A program made the translations under genes and the position numbers. From Deltaproteobacteria bacterium (GTDB lineage Bacteria > Myxococcota_A > Polyangia > GCA-2747355 > JADLHG01): a stretch of 64,000 nucleotides of DNA. Positions 19,765 through 29,363 of the stretch are shown piece after piece. Under the pieces are notes generated by a model. That model worked only from the letters and a program-made list of their open reading frames with translations, was not told the DNA's origin and searched no databases. The DNA lies in the NCBI GenBank assembly GCA_020848905.1, contig JADLHG010000061.1, positions 32,031 to 96,030 on the forward strand. Reading direction: 5' to 3'. Position 1 is the first letter of the stretch. Each line of letters starts with the position of its first letter.

Positions 19765-21288
19765 ATGCCCCGGTCGATCTCGGGCCGCATCTTCGGCGGC
19801 TTCCTCGTGCTGATGCTGGCCTTCGGCGGCGTGATGGGCTTCGCCATCTACCGCATGCAGGCCGTGCGCGAGCAGCTCGCCCTCATCAACCGGAGCTACC
19901 TGCGCCTGACGCTGCTCCTCGGGGAGCTGCACGTGACGCAGGGGAACCTGCTCACCACCGTGGCCGAGCGGGCCGCGGGGGGCGGCATCTCCGATTTCGT
20001 GCAACGTCAGGTGGAGCTGGCCCGCCAGTACCGGCTGAATCGCGTGCGTGCGGCGCGTCAACTCGTGCACCGCACGCTCGCGGCGCAGGCGGGTCATCGC
20101 GACGTCCAGGTGCTGCGGCGCATCGAGACCAGCCTGCGCGAGCTCGAGCAGGCCTTCGCCGGCCACGAGGGGCGCTTCGACCGGCTCTTCGGCGCGCAGG
20201 GGGGGGAGGGGTGGCAGCTGCGCCAGGTGGGGGAGGCGCTGCTCGGGCAGGAGCGCAAGCTCGGCAGCCGCATCTGGCGTCTGCGGTACCTTCTGCGCGG
20301 CGAGGTCGAGGCGGCCGCCCTCGAGGTGGAGGCCGATCAGCGCGCCACCGTCTGGGCCGGCTCGGCGCTGGTGCTCCTGGTGCTCCTCGTCAGCCTCGCG
20401 GTGACCCTGCGCGCGCGTCGCACGCTGAGCCCGCTCCGCACGCTCGTGGAGGGGACCAAGCGCATCGGGAGCGGGGACTACGCCGGGCGCGTGAACGTCC
20501 CCTCCGACGACGAGCTCGGCGTGCTGGCCGCCGAGTTCAACCACATGGCCTCCGCCGTCGAGGAGCGCGAGCAACGCCTCATCCGCAGCGAGCGCATGGC
20601 CGCCGCGGGGCTCCTCGCCTCGCACATCACGCACGAGGTGCGCAATCCGCTCAGCTCCATCTCGCTCAACACCGAGATGCTCGAGGAGGAGCTGACCGCC
20701 TTCGCTCCCGACGCGAGCCAGGAGGCGCGGGCTCTCTGCGGCGCGATCCGCAAGGAGGTGGATCGCCTGACTGGCATCACCGAGGAGTACCTGGCCTTCG
20801 CGCGCCTGCCGAAGCCGAACCTCGAGACCGAGAACGTGAACGAGATCCTGGGCAGCCTGCTCTCCTTCATGTCCGGCGAGCTGGCGGGTCGCGGCGTGAA
20901 GCTCGAGTACGCGCCGGGCGGGGTGCCCACGATCCAGGCCGACGAGAATCAGCTGCGGCAGGCCTTTCTGAACCTCGTGCGCAACGCCGGCGAGGCGATG
21001 GCAGCGACGGGAGGGGTGCTGCGGGTCACCACCGCGGCCGAGGAGGGCGCGGTGGAGGTGCGGGTGGCCGACACCGGCCCCGGGATCGACGGCGTCCACC
21101 TCGGGCGGGTCTTCGAACCTTTCTTCTCCACCAAGGAAGGCGGGACGGGGCTGGGGCTGGCGCTCACGCAGCAGATCGTGCAGGAGCACGGCGGCGGGAT
21201 CGCCGTGGAGAGCACGCCTGGAACGGGCACGACCTTCACCGTGCGTTTGCCTGTTTCGGGGGGGCGGGATAGAGTGGGAGAGGTCTAG
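19765..21288 (+). CDS. Membrane sensor histidine kinase
   Basis: Encodes 507 residues. Helix one is at about 8-30, a helical extracytoplasmic domain at about 31-190 and helix two at about 195-213. A HAMP linker and DHp domain follow, with the H box HEVRNPLSSISLN. The ATPase domain has the N box NLVRNAGEAM, the G1 box DTGPGI and FEPFFSTKEGGTGLGL. This is a complete class I kinase of the ZraS/NtrB type. ATG 19765 is used, though an in-frame GTG lies three codons upstream. The PilZ-receiver gene starts 9 bases after the stop and is its likely partner. Confidence 0.9.
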   Translation: MPRSISGRIFGGFLVLMLAFGGVMGFAIYRMQAVREQLALINRSYLRLTLLLGELHVTQGNLLTTVAERAAGGGISDFVQRQVELARQYRLNRVRAARQLVHRTLAAQAGHRDVQVLRRIETSLRELEQAFAGHEGRFDRLFGAQGGEGWQLRQVGEALLGQERKLGSRIWRLRYLLRGEVEAAALEVEADQRATVWAGSALVLLVLLVSLAVTLRARRTLSPLRTLVEGTKRIGSGDYAGRVNVPSDDELGVLAAEFNHMASAVEEREQRLIRSERMAAAGLLASHITHEVRNPLSSISLNTEMLEEELTAFAPDASQEARALCGAIRKEVDRLTGITEEYLAFARLPKPNLETENVNEILGSLLSFMSGELAGRGVKLEYAPGGVPTIQADENQLRQAFLNLVRNAGEAMAATGGVLRVTTAAEEGAVEVRVADTGPGIDGVHLGRVFEPFFSTKEGGTGLGLALTQQIVQEHGGGIAVESTPGTGTTFTVRLPVSGGRDRVGEV

Positions 21289-21297
21289 GAAGAGCGC

Positions 21298-22209
21298 ATG
21301 AATCCTCGGCGGAGGCGTTTGGGCAAGGGTGGCCCGGCCAGAGGGGGGCGGAGGTCCGAACGGCCTGCCGTGGAGTCCGGCGGCGCGAAGGGGAACGTGA
21401 CCGAGGACTCGTCCGGCGACAGCGACGACGATCGTCGCATCCACGCGCGAACGAACCTGGTGCTCAAGGTGGAGTACGGGAGCCTCGACGGCTTCCTGCA
21501 AGACTACACCACCAACATCAGCCAGGGCGGGACGATGATCCGCACGAGCCGCTCCCTCGTCGCGGGCGAGGAGGTGGAGCTCCTGCTCTCCTTCCCGGGG
21601 CTCCTGACGACCGTTGCTCTGCGCGGCGTGGTGCGCTGGGTCCAGCCGGCCGAGGGGGAAGACCAGGCGGTCGGCGTCGAGTTCGACCAGAAGAAGGAGG
21701 CCGAGTGGCAGGCCATCCGGGAGCTGGTGCAGCGCATCGCCGCGGGGGACGAGTCGGTGGTCGTCTCCGCCACCGTGCGCATCCTCGTGGTGGAGGACAA
21801 CGTCCACGTGGCGAACCTGATCCGTCGCGGGCTCGAGGCGCACCTGCGGCGGCACGCGGGCAACATCGCCTTCGAGACGGCGCACGCGGGGGACGGTCGC
21901 GAGGCGCTGACCATGCTCGAGCAGGAGGCCTTCGACCTCCTGATGGTCGACATCTACCTGCCCGTGATGGATGGCGAGACGCTCATCCGGAAGCTACGCG
22001 CCGATCCGCGGTGGGCGACGATTCCGATCATCGGGGTCAGCGCGGGCGGCGAGGCGTTGCGCCAGTCGGTGCTCGCGGCTGGTGCGGACTTCTTCCTCTC
22101 CAAGCCCATTCGCCTCGCGGACGTGCTCAGCACGATGCGCAAGCTCGTGATCTCGGCGCGTCACCGCTTTCCGAGCGAGGAAGGGGCCTCGACCGACCAC
22201 GACAAGTAG
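21298..22209 (+). CDS. PilZ domain-receiver fusion response regulator
   Basis: Encodes 303 residues. An N-terminal PilZ domain (about 45-155) keeps both c-di-GMP-binding elements, RIHAR (RxxxR) and NISQGG ([DN]xSxxG). A receiver domain (about 160-285) has LVVEDN, the phosphoacceptor Asp in MVDIYLPVMDG, a GVSAGG switch region and the conserved Lys in FLSKPI. No DNA-binding output follows, so output is probably by protein contact. The PilZ part resembles a paralogous family of myxobacteria. Its place directly downstream of the histidine kinase suggests phosphorelay control combined with c-di-GMP sensing, perhaps affecting motility or surface behaviour. Confidence 0.9.
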   Translation: MNPRRRRLGKGGPARGGRRSERPAVESGGAKGNVTEDSSGDSDDDRRIHARTNLVLKVEYGSLDGFLQDYTTNISQGGTMIRTSRSLVAGEEVELLLSFPGLLTTVALRGVVRWVQPAEGEDQAVGVEFDQKKEAEWQAIRELVQRIAAGDESVVVSATVRILVVEDNVHVANLIRRGLEAHLRRHAGNIAFETAHAGDGREALTMLEQEAFDLLMVDIYLPVMDGETLIRKLRADPRWATIPIIGVSAGGEALRQSVLAAGADFFLSKPIRLADVLSTMRKLVISARHRFPSEEGASTDHDK

Positions 22210-22237
22210 CGCGTCGCGTGCGGGGAGGAGGGTCAGG

Positions 22238-23002
22238 TCAGCCGAGGCCGCCCGTGACGAAGAGCGTGGTGCCCGTGACGTAGCTCGCCGCGGGCGAGAC
22301 GAGGTAGAGCACGGCGCTCGCGATCTCCTCGGGGCGCGCGGCCCGTCGCAGCGGGATCTGCGCGGTGAGCTCGGCCAGCCGCTCCGCCGGGAGGCCGGAG
22401 ACGAGGTCGGTCTCGACCAGGCCCGGACAGACGCAGTTCACCGTGATGCCGCGGGTCGCGACCTCGAGGGCCAGGCAGCGGGAGAGCGCGGTGAGGCCCG
22501 CCTTCGACGCCGCGTAGCTCCCCTGGCCGGCGAGACCCAGATGCCCCGACGGCGAGGTGAGGCTGACGATGCGGCCGTAGCGCGCGCCGAGCATTGCGCG
22601 CACCGCGAGCTTGCAGAGGTGGAACGCGCCCGTGAGATTTACCGCGAGGACCCGCTCCCAGGAGGCGAGGGAGGTCAGGCCCACGAGGGCGTCCTGGCGG
22701 ATCCCGGCGTTGTTCACGAGGATCTGCGGCGGGGCGGGGAGCGCCGCGAAGAGGCTCTCCACGGCGGTCGGCTCCGCGACGTCCAGGGCGTGGAGCGAGA
22801 CGCGCTCGGCGAGCGGGCCGAGTCCGTCGCAGAAGCGCGTCGCGGCCTCCTCGTCGCGCGCGTAGATGGCGTGGACGGCGGCGCCCGCCTCGAGGAGCGA
22901 GCGACTGATCGCCGCACCGATCCCGCGCGTGGCGCCGGTGACGATGGCCACCTGCCCCGTGAGGTCGGGCCCGGGCGCGGGCGCGGGGCGCTCGCGCGTC
23001 AC
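22238..23002 (-). CDS. Short-chain dehydrogenase/reductase, FabG-like
   Basis: Encodes 254 residues, the usual size for classical SDRs. It has the cofactor motif TGATRGIG, NNAG, a serine in SLTSPSG and the catalytic YAASK. The end, YVTGTTLFVTGGLG, is FabG-like. It probably reduces a 3-oxo group on an acyl chain or an alcohol, but the substrate is unknown. GTG 23002 is chosen because it overlaps the upstream stop as GTGA, indicating translational coupling with the lipoprotein gene before it. That pairing is odd, since an SDR and a lipoprotein have no obvious shared pathway. Confidence 0.85.
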   Translation of the reverse strand: MTRERPAPAPGPDLTGQVAIVTGATRGIGAAISRSLLEAGAAVHAIYARDEEAATRFCDGLGPLAERVSLHALDVAEPTAVESLFAALPAPPQILVNNAGIRQDALVGLTSLASWERVLAVNLTGAFHLCKLAVRAMLGARYGRIVSLTSPSGHLGLAGQGSYAASKAGLTALSRCLALEVATRGITVNCVCPGLVETDLVSGLPAERLAELTAQIPLRRAARPEEIASAVLYLVSPAASYVTGTTLFVTGGLG

Positions 23003-23565
23003 GGCGCGCGCGGCGGGTCGTTGCTGCTGCTGCCGTTGCCCGGGAGCGGCGTGGGGCTGTCTTGCACGCACGGCCCTTTCGAGCGCGGCGGGGAGACGCG
23101 CAGGCAGGGCACGGTGACGGCGCGCGACGAGGACCCGTCGCTGACCTTGGCGGTGACCCGGTCGCCCGTGCCGGAGTAGGTGATCTCCAGGGCGAGCCCG
23201 CCGTTGGCCGTCAGGATCCGGACCGTGCCGGCGCCCTGCTCCACGCTGCCCGCGACCCCTCGAACCTCGCAGTACTCCTCGTTCGCGTCGAGGGTCGAGC
23301 CCGGCGCGTCGAGGGCCGTCCACTTGTTCCCCGCGATCCGTAGGCCGCTGTCGTCGACGCGCTCGCAGTTCGCGTCCTTGCAGCAGAACCAGTCCCCGTC
23401 GATGCCGCCCCCGCCTCCGCTCGTGGAGCTCCCCCACTCCGACGCGCCGGGGACCTCGTAGTAGCCGCCCGGGGTCCAGTTCGACGGGGGCAACGGAGCG
23501 CCACCTCCGTTGCAGGCGGAGAGCCACATCGGGCTGGCGAGCCATACCAAGCTCCGGAAGCGCAT
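22999..23565 (-). CDS. Lipoprotein of unknown function
   Basis: Encodes 188 residues with the signal peptide MRFRSLVWLASPMWLSACNG, whose lipobox is LSAC. The mature part has a Gly-rich linker, a CCKDANC cluster and further Cys, suggesting disulfides. No known family is recognised. AAGGAGG at a good distance supports the start. The 3' end overlaps the SDR gene by four bases (GTGA). The gene follows the porin-like gene by 24 bases on the same strand, so the three may be one operon. Confidence 0.7.
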   Translation of the reverse strand: MRFRSLVWLASPMWLSACNGGGAPLPPSNWTPGGYYEVPGASEWGSSTSGGGGGIDGDWFCCKDANCERVDDSGLRIAGNKWTALDAPGSTLDANEEYCEVRGVAGSVEQGAGTVRILTANGGLALEITYSGTGDRVTAKVSDGSSSRAVTVPCLRVSPPRSKGPCVQDSPTPLPGNGSSSNDPPRAP

Positions 23566-23589
23566 GGAGACCTCCTTCGGTGCGGTGTT

Positions 23590-24384
23590 CTAGAAATAGT
23601 AGGTGACGGTCAGCGCACCTCCAGAGGCCGTGGCCATGGTGAAGACGAACGCGCCGCTCTGGAGCTCGAAGTCGAGAGCGAAGAGGTACTGGGCAGTGAG
23701 GCTCACGCGATCCCCGATGTAGTACTCCACGCCGAGGGTCGGTCCGAAGCCGAAGCCAAAGCGCCAGTTGTTCGGACCGGCGGGGTCCACCACGCCGAAG
23801 GTGAAGCCGCCTCCGACGAAGGGAGAGATGCGGCGCCAGGTACGGAAGTGGTACTCGAAGCCGGCCCCTACGCGCAGGCCGTAGTCAGCCACCGCGTCGG
23901 CGACGTCCGGCTTCGTGACGCGCACGACGGCGCCGAAGTAGAAGGGGATGCGCCAGTTGGCGTTGATCACCGGCTTCATGCCGACCATCGTGAGGAGCGC
24001 GCCGGCCGCCACGGCCTGGGCTTCACCCACGTGCGTCATCGTGGCGAGCCCGCCGAAGCGGAAGAACATGCCCCAGTTGCCGGCCTCGGCGCGCACCACG
24101 GGAGAGGTCGGGTCGGTGCTGGAGGCTGGCTGGCCGACGCTCGGCGTGGCGGCGTTCTGGGTCGCTACCGGAGTCGCGGGCGTGGTCGGCGTCGTGGGGG
24201 TCGCGGGCGTCGTCGGGGTGGCCGCCGGCTGGCCGGGGGTCGTGGGCAAGGTCGGCTGCGGCGGCTCGTCCCCCTCCGGCGGCGGCGGGGGCGCGGGGGG
24301 CGTCTGGGCCAGCGCGAGGCTCCCCGAGAGGAGCGCGATGCTCAGGGAAGCGGCGAGGATCTTCAGGGTCGGTCGCAGCAACAT
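23590..24384 (-). CDS. Outer-membrane beta-barrel protein
   Basis: Encodes 264 residues. After a signal peptide ending in SLALA, residues about 27-75 form a Pro/Thr-rich linker with repeated TPTTPATP units. The rest alternates hydrophobic and polar residues in strands (YGLRVGAGFEYHF, FGFGFGPTLGVEYY, VSLTAQYLFALDF). It ends LTVTYYF; a terminal aromatic is the signal for outer-membrane insertion. This fits a small OmpA/OmpX-like barrel of unknown role. GAGGAATGTC precedes ATG 24384. Confidence 0.8.
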   Translation of the reverse strand: MLLRPTLKILAASLSIALLSGSLALAQTPPAPPPPPEGDEPPQPTLPTTPGQPAATPTTPATPTTPTTPATPVATQNAATPSVGQPASSTDPTSPVVRAEAGNWGMFFRFGGLATMTHVGEAQAVAAGALLTMVGMKPVINANWRIPFYFGAVVRVTKPDVADAVADYGLRVGAGFEYHFRTWRRISPFVGGGFTFGVVDPAGPNNWRFGFGFGPTLGVEYYIGDRVSLTAQYLFALDFELQSGAFVFTMATASGGALTVTYYF

Positions 24385-24610
24385 GACATTCCTCCTCGAC
24401 GGGACTCGATGCGGAGCCCCTGTGCGCGCGCACCATAGCCCACGGGTAGGTGCCAGGCAACGGGCGGAAGGTGAGACGGTCGTCACGCTCGCCGAGGCGA
24501 CCGGTGCGGTGGCCGCCGACTGGAATCACGTTGGAATGGCGGCGGAAGTTGGAGACCGACGACGGCCTTCGTTATAATGGGCCGAGCTGAACGGGAGGCG
24601 AGGCACGAAC

Positions 24611-25834
24611 ATGCGACGGCTGGGCGCCCTGATTCTTCTCCTCGGAGTCGGCCTCGCCCCAGGGCGTGCCCACGCGCAGACCGCCGTCGCCGTGCTGGGG
24701 GTGGACCCGCTCGACGCCTCGGTAGACGTCGCGGGCCGCGTCTCCACGGTGCTTCGCGAGCTGGTGACGCGCACCTCGGGCTACCGACTGGTGCCCGGCA
24801 AGGCGCTCGACGAGATCAAGCTGGTCTTCGGCTGCGTGGACGAGGCGGACGAGTGCATGGCCCGCGTGGGGCGCTCGCTCCAGGCCGGCAAGCTCCTCTG
24901 GGGGACCGTGCGGCGGGTCGGCCGCGGCTACCAGCTCGGGCTCAAGCTGCTCGACGTGCCGACCGCCCGCGTGGAGAAGTTCGTCAACGAGAAGCTCACG
25001 GCGGCAGAAGGCGCGCAGCCGCGTCGCGCCGTGGAGCGGCTCGCCCGCGCGCTCTTCGTGCCGGGCAAGGGCGAGCTCACGGTGACCTGCGCGGCGGACG
25101 AGGCCCAGGTCACGATCGGGACCGAGGCCGTCGGAACCTGTTCCCGAGAGCGCCCCATCTCGCAGCGGTTGCTCGCCGGGACCTACGTCGTGGAGGTGAC
25201 CAAGCCGGGCTATCGGACCTTCTCGCAGCGCGTGGTGGTCACCGGGGGACAGTCCGCGCGGGTCGAGGCCGTCCTCGAGCGGGCGGAGGTCGCGGGGCCG
25301 AAGGTCGGCGTCCCCGTGAAGCCCGTGACGCCGGAGCCCGAGGATCGACGCTCCGGGTGGCGCGGGGCCTTCTTCACGGGGCTCGCCGGGACCGTGGCTC
25401 TCGGGGTGGTGATCCTCGTGACCGGGCTGTCGGTGCTGAACCTGCAGAACACGAAGAACGACATCGTGGACAACCTGCTGCTGCAGCACTCGCGACGCGA
25501 GATCACCCTCGAGCAGGAACAGAAGCGCGCCTTCGAGAACGGGGACGCCGACGCCTGCGGGTTCGCCGGCCGGTTCGACGAGCTGCGCCAGACCTGCGAC
25601 AAGGGCGGCACGCGCGCGACGGTGGTGAACATCCTCATCGGCGCGACCGCGGCGTCGGCGATCGTGACCGCCATCTTCGCCTACAAGGCCTTCGCCCCGC
25701 GCAAGAAGGCCCGCCCCGCGCGCACCGACGACGACTCGGCCGCCGCGACCGACCGTCCCTCCGCCCCGCGCTGGGTCATCGCCCCGCAGCTCTCGGCCCG
25801 CGGCGGCAGCCTCGGTTTCCTGCTGCAGTTTTAA
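24611..25834 (+). CDS. PEGA-domain envelope protein
   Basis: Encodes 407 residues. The signal peptide ends at GRAHAQ (about 23). Residues 24-150 form an alpha/beta domain (VAVLGVDPLD, LLWGTVRRVG) resembling TolB-N/CsgG-like domains. A PEGA domain is at about 155-225 (YVVEVTKPGYRTFSQRVVV). Two hydrophobic helices lie near 253-275 and 335-355. The C-terminus ends SLGFLLQF. It shares its layout with the gene at 29364. The two genes flank the TPR metalloprotease gene, which suggests related envelope roles, perhaps in peptidoglycan or protein binding. Confidence 0.8.
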   Translation: MRRLGALILLLGVGLAPGRAHAQTAVAVLGVDPLDASVDVAGRVSTVLRELVTRTSGYRLVPGKALDEIKLVFGCVDEADECMARVGRSLQAGKLLWGTVRRVGRGYQLGLKLLDVPTARVEKFVNEKLTAAEGAQPRRAVERLARALFVPGKGELTVTCAADEAQVTIGTEAVGTCSRERPISQRLLAGTYVVEVTKPGYRTFSQRVVVTGGQSARVEAVLERAEVAGPKVGVPVKPVTPEPEDRRSGWRGAFFTGLAGTVALGVVILVTGLSVLNLQNTKNDIVDNLLLQHSRREITLEQEQKRAFENGDADACGFAGRFDELRQTCDKGGTRATVVNILIGATAASAIVTAIFAYKAFAPRKKARPARTDDDSAAATDRPSAPRWVIAPQLSARGGSLGFLLQF

Positions 25835-25841
25835 CCCAGAG

Positions 25842-28640
25842 CTAGAGCTTCTTCTCCACCTCCGCGAGTCCCTGGACCTTGGGGTCCAGCGCGCGGGCGC
25901 GCGTGACGGCGATCCGCGCCCGCCGCTTGTCCCCCCGGCGCAGATGCAGCCGCGCGAGCTCGACGTGGAGCTCCGCCGGTTTCTCCGGCTCGCAGAGGAG
26001 CGCCGTCTCGAGGTGCCAGATGGCCTTCTCGAGCCGCGGCGTCGGGGCCGGGGCCGCGTGCGCCGCGGCGAGCAGGCGGTGCAGCTTCGCCGAGCCCGGT
26101 GCGATGTAGTAGGCCATCTCGCCGTAGGTGCGTACCCCGGCGTGGTCGCCCCGCGCGGCGAGCAGAGACACGAGCTTCATCGTGAACGAGAGGACCTGCT
26201 GCTCGAGGTGCGCGAGCGGCTTGAGCTCGGCGATCACCTGGTCGGTCTGCCCCCGCTTCTCGTACGCCGAGGCGAGGAGCGCGTAGGGCGCCCCCTGCTC
26301 GGGGTCGAGGCGCTTGGCCTGCGCGAGGTGCGCCTCGGCACCCTTCGCGTCGTTGCGCGCCAGCGCCAGCTTTCCGAGCTCGAGGCGCACCTCGTAGCCG
26401 TCGGCGCCCGTGCCGAGGAGCTGGGTGAAGCGCGCCTCCGCCTCGGGGCGGCGGCCCCCCATCAGCGCGAGCTGGGCGCTGACGTAGAGTCCGAGGCGCT
26501 CCTTCGGGTTCTTGCCGAGCGCCCGTTGCGCCGCGGCCTCGGCCTCCTTGCGCTTCCCCGAGGCGAGCGACGCCAGCGCGAGCTGGGCCTGCGTCGCCGG
26601 GTCGTCGGGCTTGGCCTTCGCCGCCTGTTCGTACTTCTCGAGCGCCTCGTACCCCTCGAGGTCCACGAACCAGCTCTTGCGGTAGACCGAGAGGCGCTGG
26701 AGCTCCGCCGCCCGAAACCGCTGGTCGATGGTCGGAAGGTCGAGACCCGTCAGGGCGGGCAGGATCGTCTCGGTGCGCTTTCCGCGGCCGTAGTCGGCGA
26801 GCGCGGCGAGCACCTTGCCGAGCCCGAACTGCTTGATGAGGTACGCGGCGAGCAGGCTCCCCTGGTAGTAGGCCACCACCATGTCCTGGATGCTGCGCGC
26901 CCGGCTGAAGGCGCTGTTCATCGAGGCGAGCCCGTGCAGGCGCCCGGAGGTGATGGCCTTGTAGATGTCGAAGTCGTTCTCGCGCTTCCACTCGGCGCGC
27001 ACGAGCGTGGGTTCGAGGTCGGCGAGCCCCTCGGTGAGCCAGCGCGGCACGCGCGAGCGGCTCATCTGGATGGTGAAGACGTGGTTCAGCTCGTGCCAGA
27101 GGACCTGCCCCCAGTTGAACTGGGCGGCGACCGGGCTCGTCGAGGTGATGACGCGCCCGAAGCAGACGGCGAGGGCCGAGAGCTCGCCGAGGCCGATGGT
27201 GCGCACGGCGTAGTGCTCCTTCTCGCGAAAGAGCTCGACGACGATCGGACCCTTCGGCGTGAAGCGGTACTTCTTCACGTAGGCCGCGTAGGCCTGCTCG
27301 AGCACCGGCACCGCCGTACGTTCGAGGACGGCCCGCTCCTTCTTGTGCACGCGCAGCTTGAAGTGCGGTGACGAGATGAACTCGTACTCCTTGGCGACCA
27401 CCTGCTCGAACAGGTTGAGCAGGTTGTAGTTCTTCACGTTGAAGCGGTCCCCCTTCCAGGCCTCGCGCAGGTACTTCAGGCCGAGCTCGTCCTCTCCGAG
27501 GCGCAGGTAGTTCTGCCCGAGGTCGGCCAGCGAGTACCAATCCTGCGGGTCGAGCTTCACCGCCTCGCGGCTGAGCTCCACCGCCTCGGCGTAGCGGTGG
27601 TGTCGCACGCCGAGCTCGACCACCGTGCGAAAGAAGGCCGTGTTGCGCGGGTTCAGCGCCAGGGCGCGCGCCTTGGTCCGCTTGAAGGCGGCGAGGTCGT
27701 CTCGCAGAAACTGGCTCGTGCCGAGCACGGCCAGCGCGTCGAGGTGGTTCGGGTTTCGCGCGAGGACCTGCGCGAGCAGCGCCTCGCCCTTGCCGTTCTC
27801 CTCGTTGTCCACCAAGAGCTGCGCGCGCAGCACCAGCGCGTCGGCGTCCTGAGGGCTCGTCTTTTGCACCTGGTCGAGGAGCTTCTCCACCTTGCGCACG
27901 TCGTTGTCCCGTTCGGCGTGTACGCGCGCCAGCCCGAGCAGGGCGCCGACGTGGCGCGGGTTGGTCTTGAGCGCGGCGTTGAAGTGACTCTCGGCGTGCC
28001 CCGCCTCGTACTTCTCGAGCGAGATCTCGCCCCACTGCACGTGGGCCTCTACGTTCTCGGGGTCGGCCTTCACCGCGTCGCCATAGGTGTCGCTCGCGTC
28101 GCGGAAGTTGTCGGTGTAGCGGCAGGCCATCGCCACGTAGGTCAGCTCTTCGGAGCTGGCCTGGTCGAGCCGCTCGCCCTTGAAGTCGTCGTAGAAGACG
28201 TCGAAGGTGGCGCGGCTCTCGGCGGCCTGGCCGCGTTCGAGCTGCACGAGTCCGAGAAAGGCGCGCGCGCGATGGGCCTTGGCGTGCTTGGCGAGCGCCT
28301 GCTTGAAGGCCTGCTCGGCGGCGGGCCGTTCCCCGCGGGCGCGGAGGACCTCGCCCTTGAGCGTCAGCGCCTCGGCCGCAGCGGCGCCGCCCCCAGCGCG
28401 TGCGAGCGCACGTTCGGCGCTCTTCTGCGCCTCGGCGTGGCGGCCCGTCTCGAGCTGCACGCGCCCGAGACCGACGAGGGCGGCGGCTCCCTCGCGGGGG
28501 CCCAGCTTGGCGAAGGCCGCTTCGGCGGCGGCGTAGTTGCCGGTGCGGAGCAGCCGGCGCGCCTCCCTCAGCGTCGCGCCGTGGGCCACGGTCGGCAGGC
28601 AGAGGCAGATGCAAAACGTGAGGATGGCGCCGCGCTGCAT
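25842..28640 (-). CDS. TPR protein with peptidase MA-like metalloprotease domain
   Basis: The 932-residue product begins with a signal peptide (cleavage near residue 20). The N-terminal half (about 25-400) is a long TPR array. A gluzincin-type zinc peptidase domain follows, with WHELNHVFTI near residue 515 and WLTEGLADLEP providing the third zinc ligand. More TPRs run to the C-terminus. It is therefore an exported zinc metalloprotease embedded in a TPR scaffold, of the peptidase MA-like class. TPRs may select substrates or partners. The start codon ATG 28640 was chosen for the signal peptide; the frame runs on upstream without a better start. The PEGA gene at 24611 ends 7 bases from its stop. 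Confidence 0.9.
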   Translation of the reverse strand: MQRGAILTFCICLCLPTVAHGATLREARRLLRTGNYAAAEAAFAKLGPREGAAALVGLGRVQLETGRHAEAQKSAERALARAGGGAAAAEALTLKGEVLRARGERPAAEQAFKQALAKHAKAHRARAFLGLVQLERGQAAESRATFDVFYDDFKGERLDQASSEELTYVAMACRYTDNFRDASDTYGDAVKADPENVEAHVQWGEISLEKYEAGHAESHFNAALKTNPRHVGALLGLARVHAERDNDVRKVEKLLDQVQKTSPQDADALVLRAQLLVDNEENGKGEALLAQVLARNPNHLDALAVLGTSQFLRDDLAAFKRTKARALALNPRNTAFFRTVVELGVRHHRYAEAVELSREAVKLDPQDWYSLADLGQNYLRLGEDELGLKYLREAWKGDRFNVKNYNLLNLFEQVVAKEYEFISSPHFKLRVHKKERAVLERTAVPVLEQAYAAYVKKYRFTPKGPIVVELFREKEHYAVRTIGLGELSALAVCFGRVITSTSPVAAQFNWGQVLWHELNHVFTIQMSRSRVPRWLTEGLADLEPTLVRAEWKRENDFDIYKAITSGRLHGLASMNSAFSRARSIQDMVVAYYQGSLLAAYLIKQFGLGKVLAALADYGRGKRTETILPALTGLDLPTIDQRFRAAELQRLSVYRKSWFVDLEGYEALEKYEQAAKAKPDDPATQAQLALASLASGKRKEAEAAAQRALGKNPKERLGLYVSAQLALMGGRRPEAEARFTQLLGTGADGYEVRLELGKLALARNDAKGAEAHLAQAKRLDPEQGAPYALLASAYEKRGQTDQVIAELKPLAHLEQQVLSFTMKLVSLLAARGDHAGVRTYGEMAYYIAPGSAKLHRLLAAAHAAPAPTPRLEKAIWHLETALLCEPEKPAELHVELARLHLRRGDKRRARIAVTRARALDPKVQGLAEVEKKL

Positions 28641-28754
28641 GGGTCGTTCTCCCGAGACGAGCCGTAATACTAACCACAGCCCCCTCTCATTGCAGCTTAC
28701 GCTGCGGGCGTGTAGCCTTTGAGTGGAAGCTCGCCCAAACGGAAGGAGCGGAGC

Positions 28755-29255
28755 ATGGCCACCGCGCAGACGGCACCGGCCGCCACCGGCAAGGATAGTC
28801 ACGAGGACTTCGACGCCTTCCTCAAAGAGGCGATCCACGCCTACTACGAGCGGAGCGGCAAGAAGAATAAGGGAAGCTTCATCGCGCTCATCATCGCCTC
28901 GGGGGAGATGGGGTCGCTGGCGGTGGATTCGTTCAAGTCCGGCAGCGGCATGAAGAAGATGGCGCTCGGCGCCGCGGGGGTCGTCGCGCTGCGCCTCGGG
29001 CTGAAGTACGCGCTGTCGGGCCCCCTCGGAGCGCTGCTGCTCAGCGCGACGGCAGCCTCCCTCATCACCTACTTCGTGCGGAACCGGGGCGAGATCGCGG
29101 GCAAGATCTCGCGCTATCGGCAGCTCGTGCGCGAGCTCCGCGGCAGCTTCGACAAGCTGCAGTCGGATTGTCGTGACGGTCGTCTCACCGCCGAGCAGCG
29201 CAACCTGATGCTCGACGGTCTTCAGATGCGCTTCCTCGCCGACCTCGACGCGTAG
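28755..29255 (+). CDS. Small membrane protein of unknown function
   Basis: Encodes 166 residues from ATG 28755, preceded by GGAAGGAG. Residues about 20-45 are charged and helical. A hydrophobic region (ALGAAGVVALRLGLKYALSGPLGALLLSATAA, split into parts) spans about 70-110, enough for one or two helices. The C-terminal region is helical and charged. No family is recognised. It diverges from the TPR metalloprotease gene across 114 bases, which include a small GCAGC-TTAC-GCTGC hairpin at about 28692-28705. Confidence 0.65.
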   Translation: MATAQTAPAATGKDSHEDFDAFLKEAIHAYYERSGKKNKGSFIALIIASGEMGSLAVDSFKSGSGMKKMALGAAGVVALRLGLKYALSGPLGALLLSATAASLITYFVRNRGEIAGKISRYRQLVRELRGSFDKLQSDCRDGRLTAEQRNLMLDGLQMRFLADLDA

Positions 29256-29363
29256 CTCCTGCACGCCGAGCAGGCTCGGCGCCGCGCGAACGCTTGAGCG
29301 CCGTCGCAAGCTGGCTTACTCTCCTGCTGTCATCGGTCGACGACGAGGCGTACGAACTCTCTC

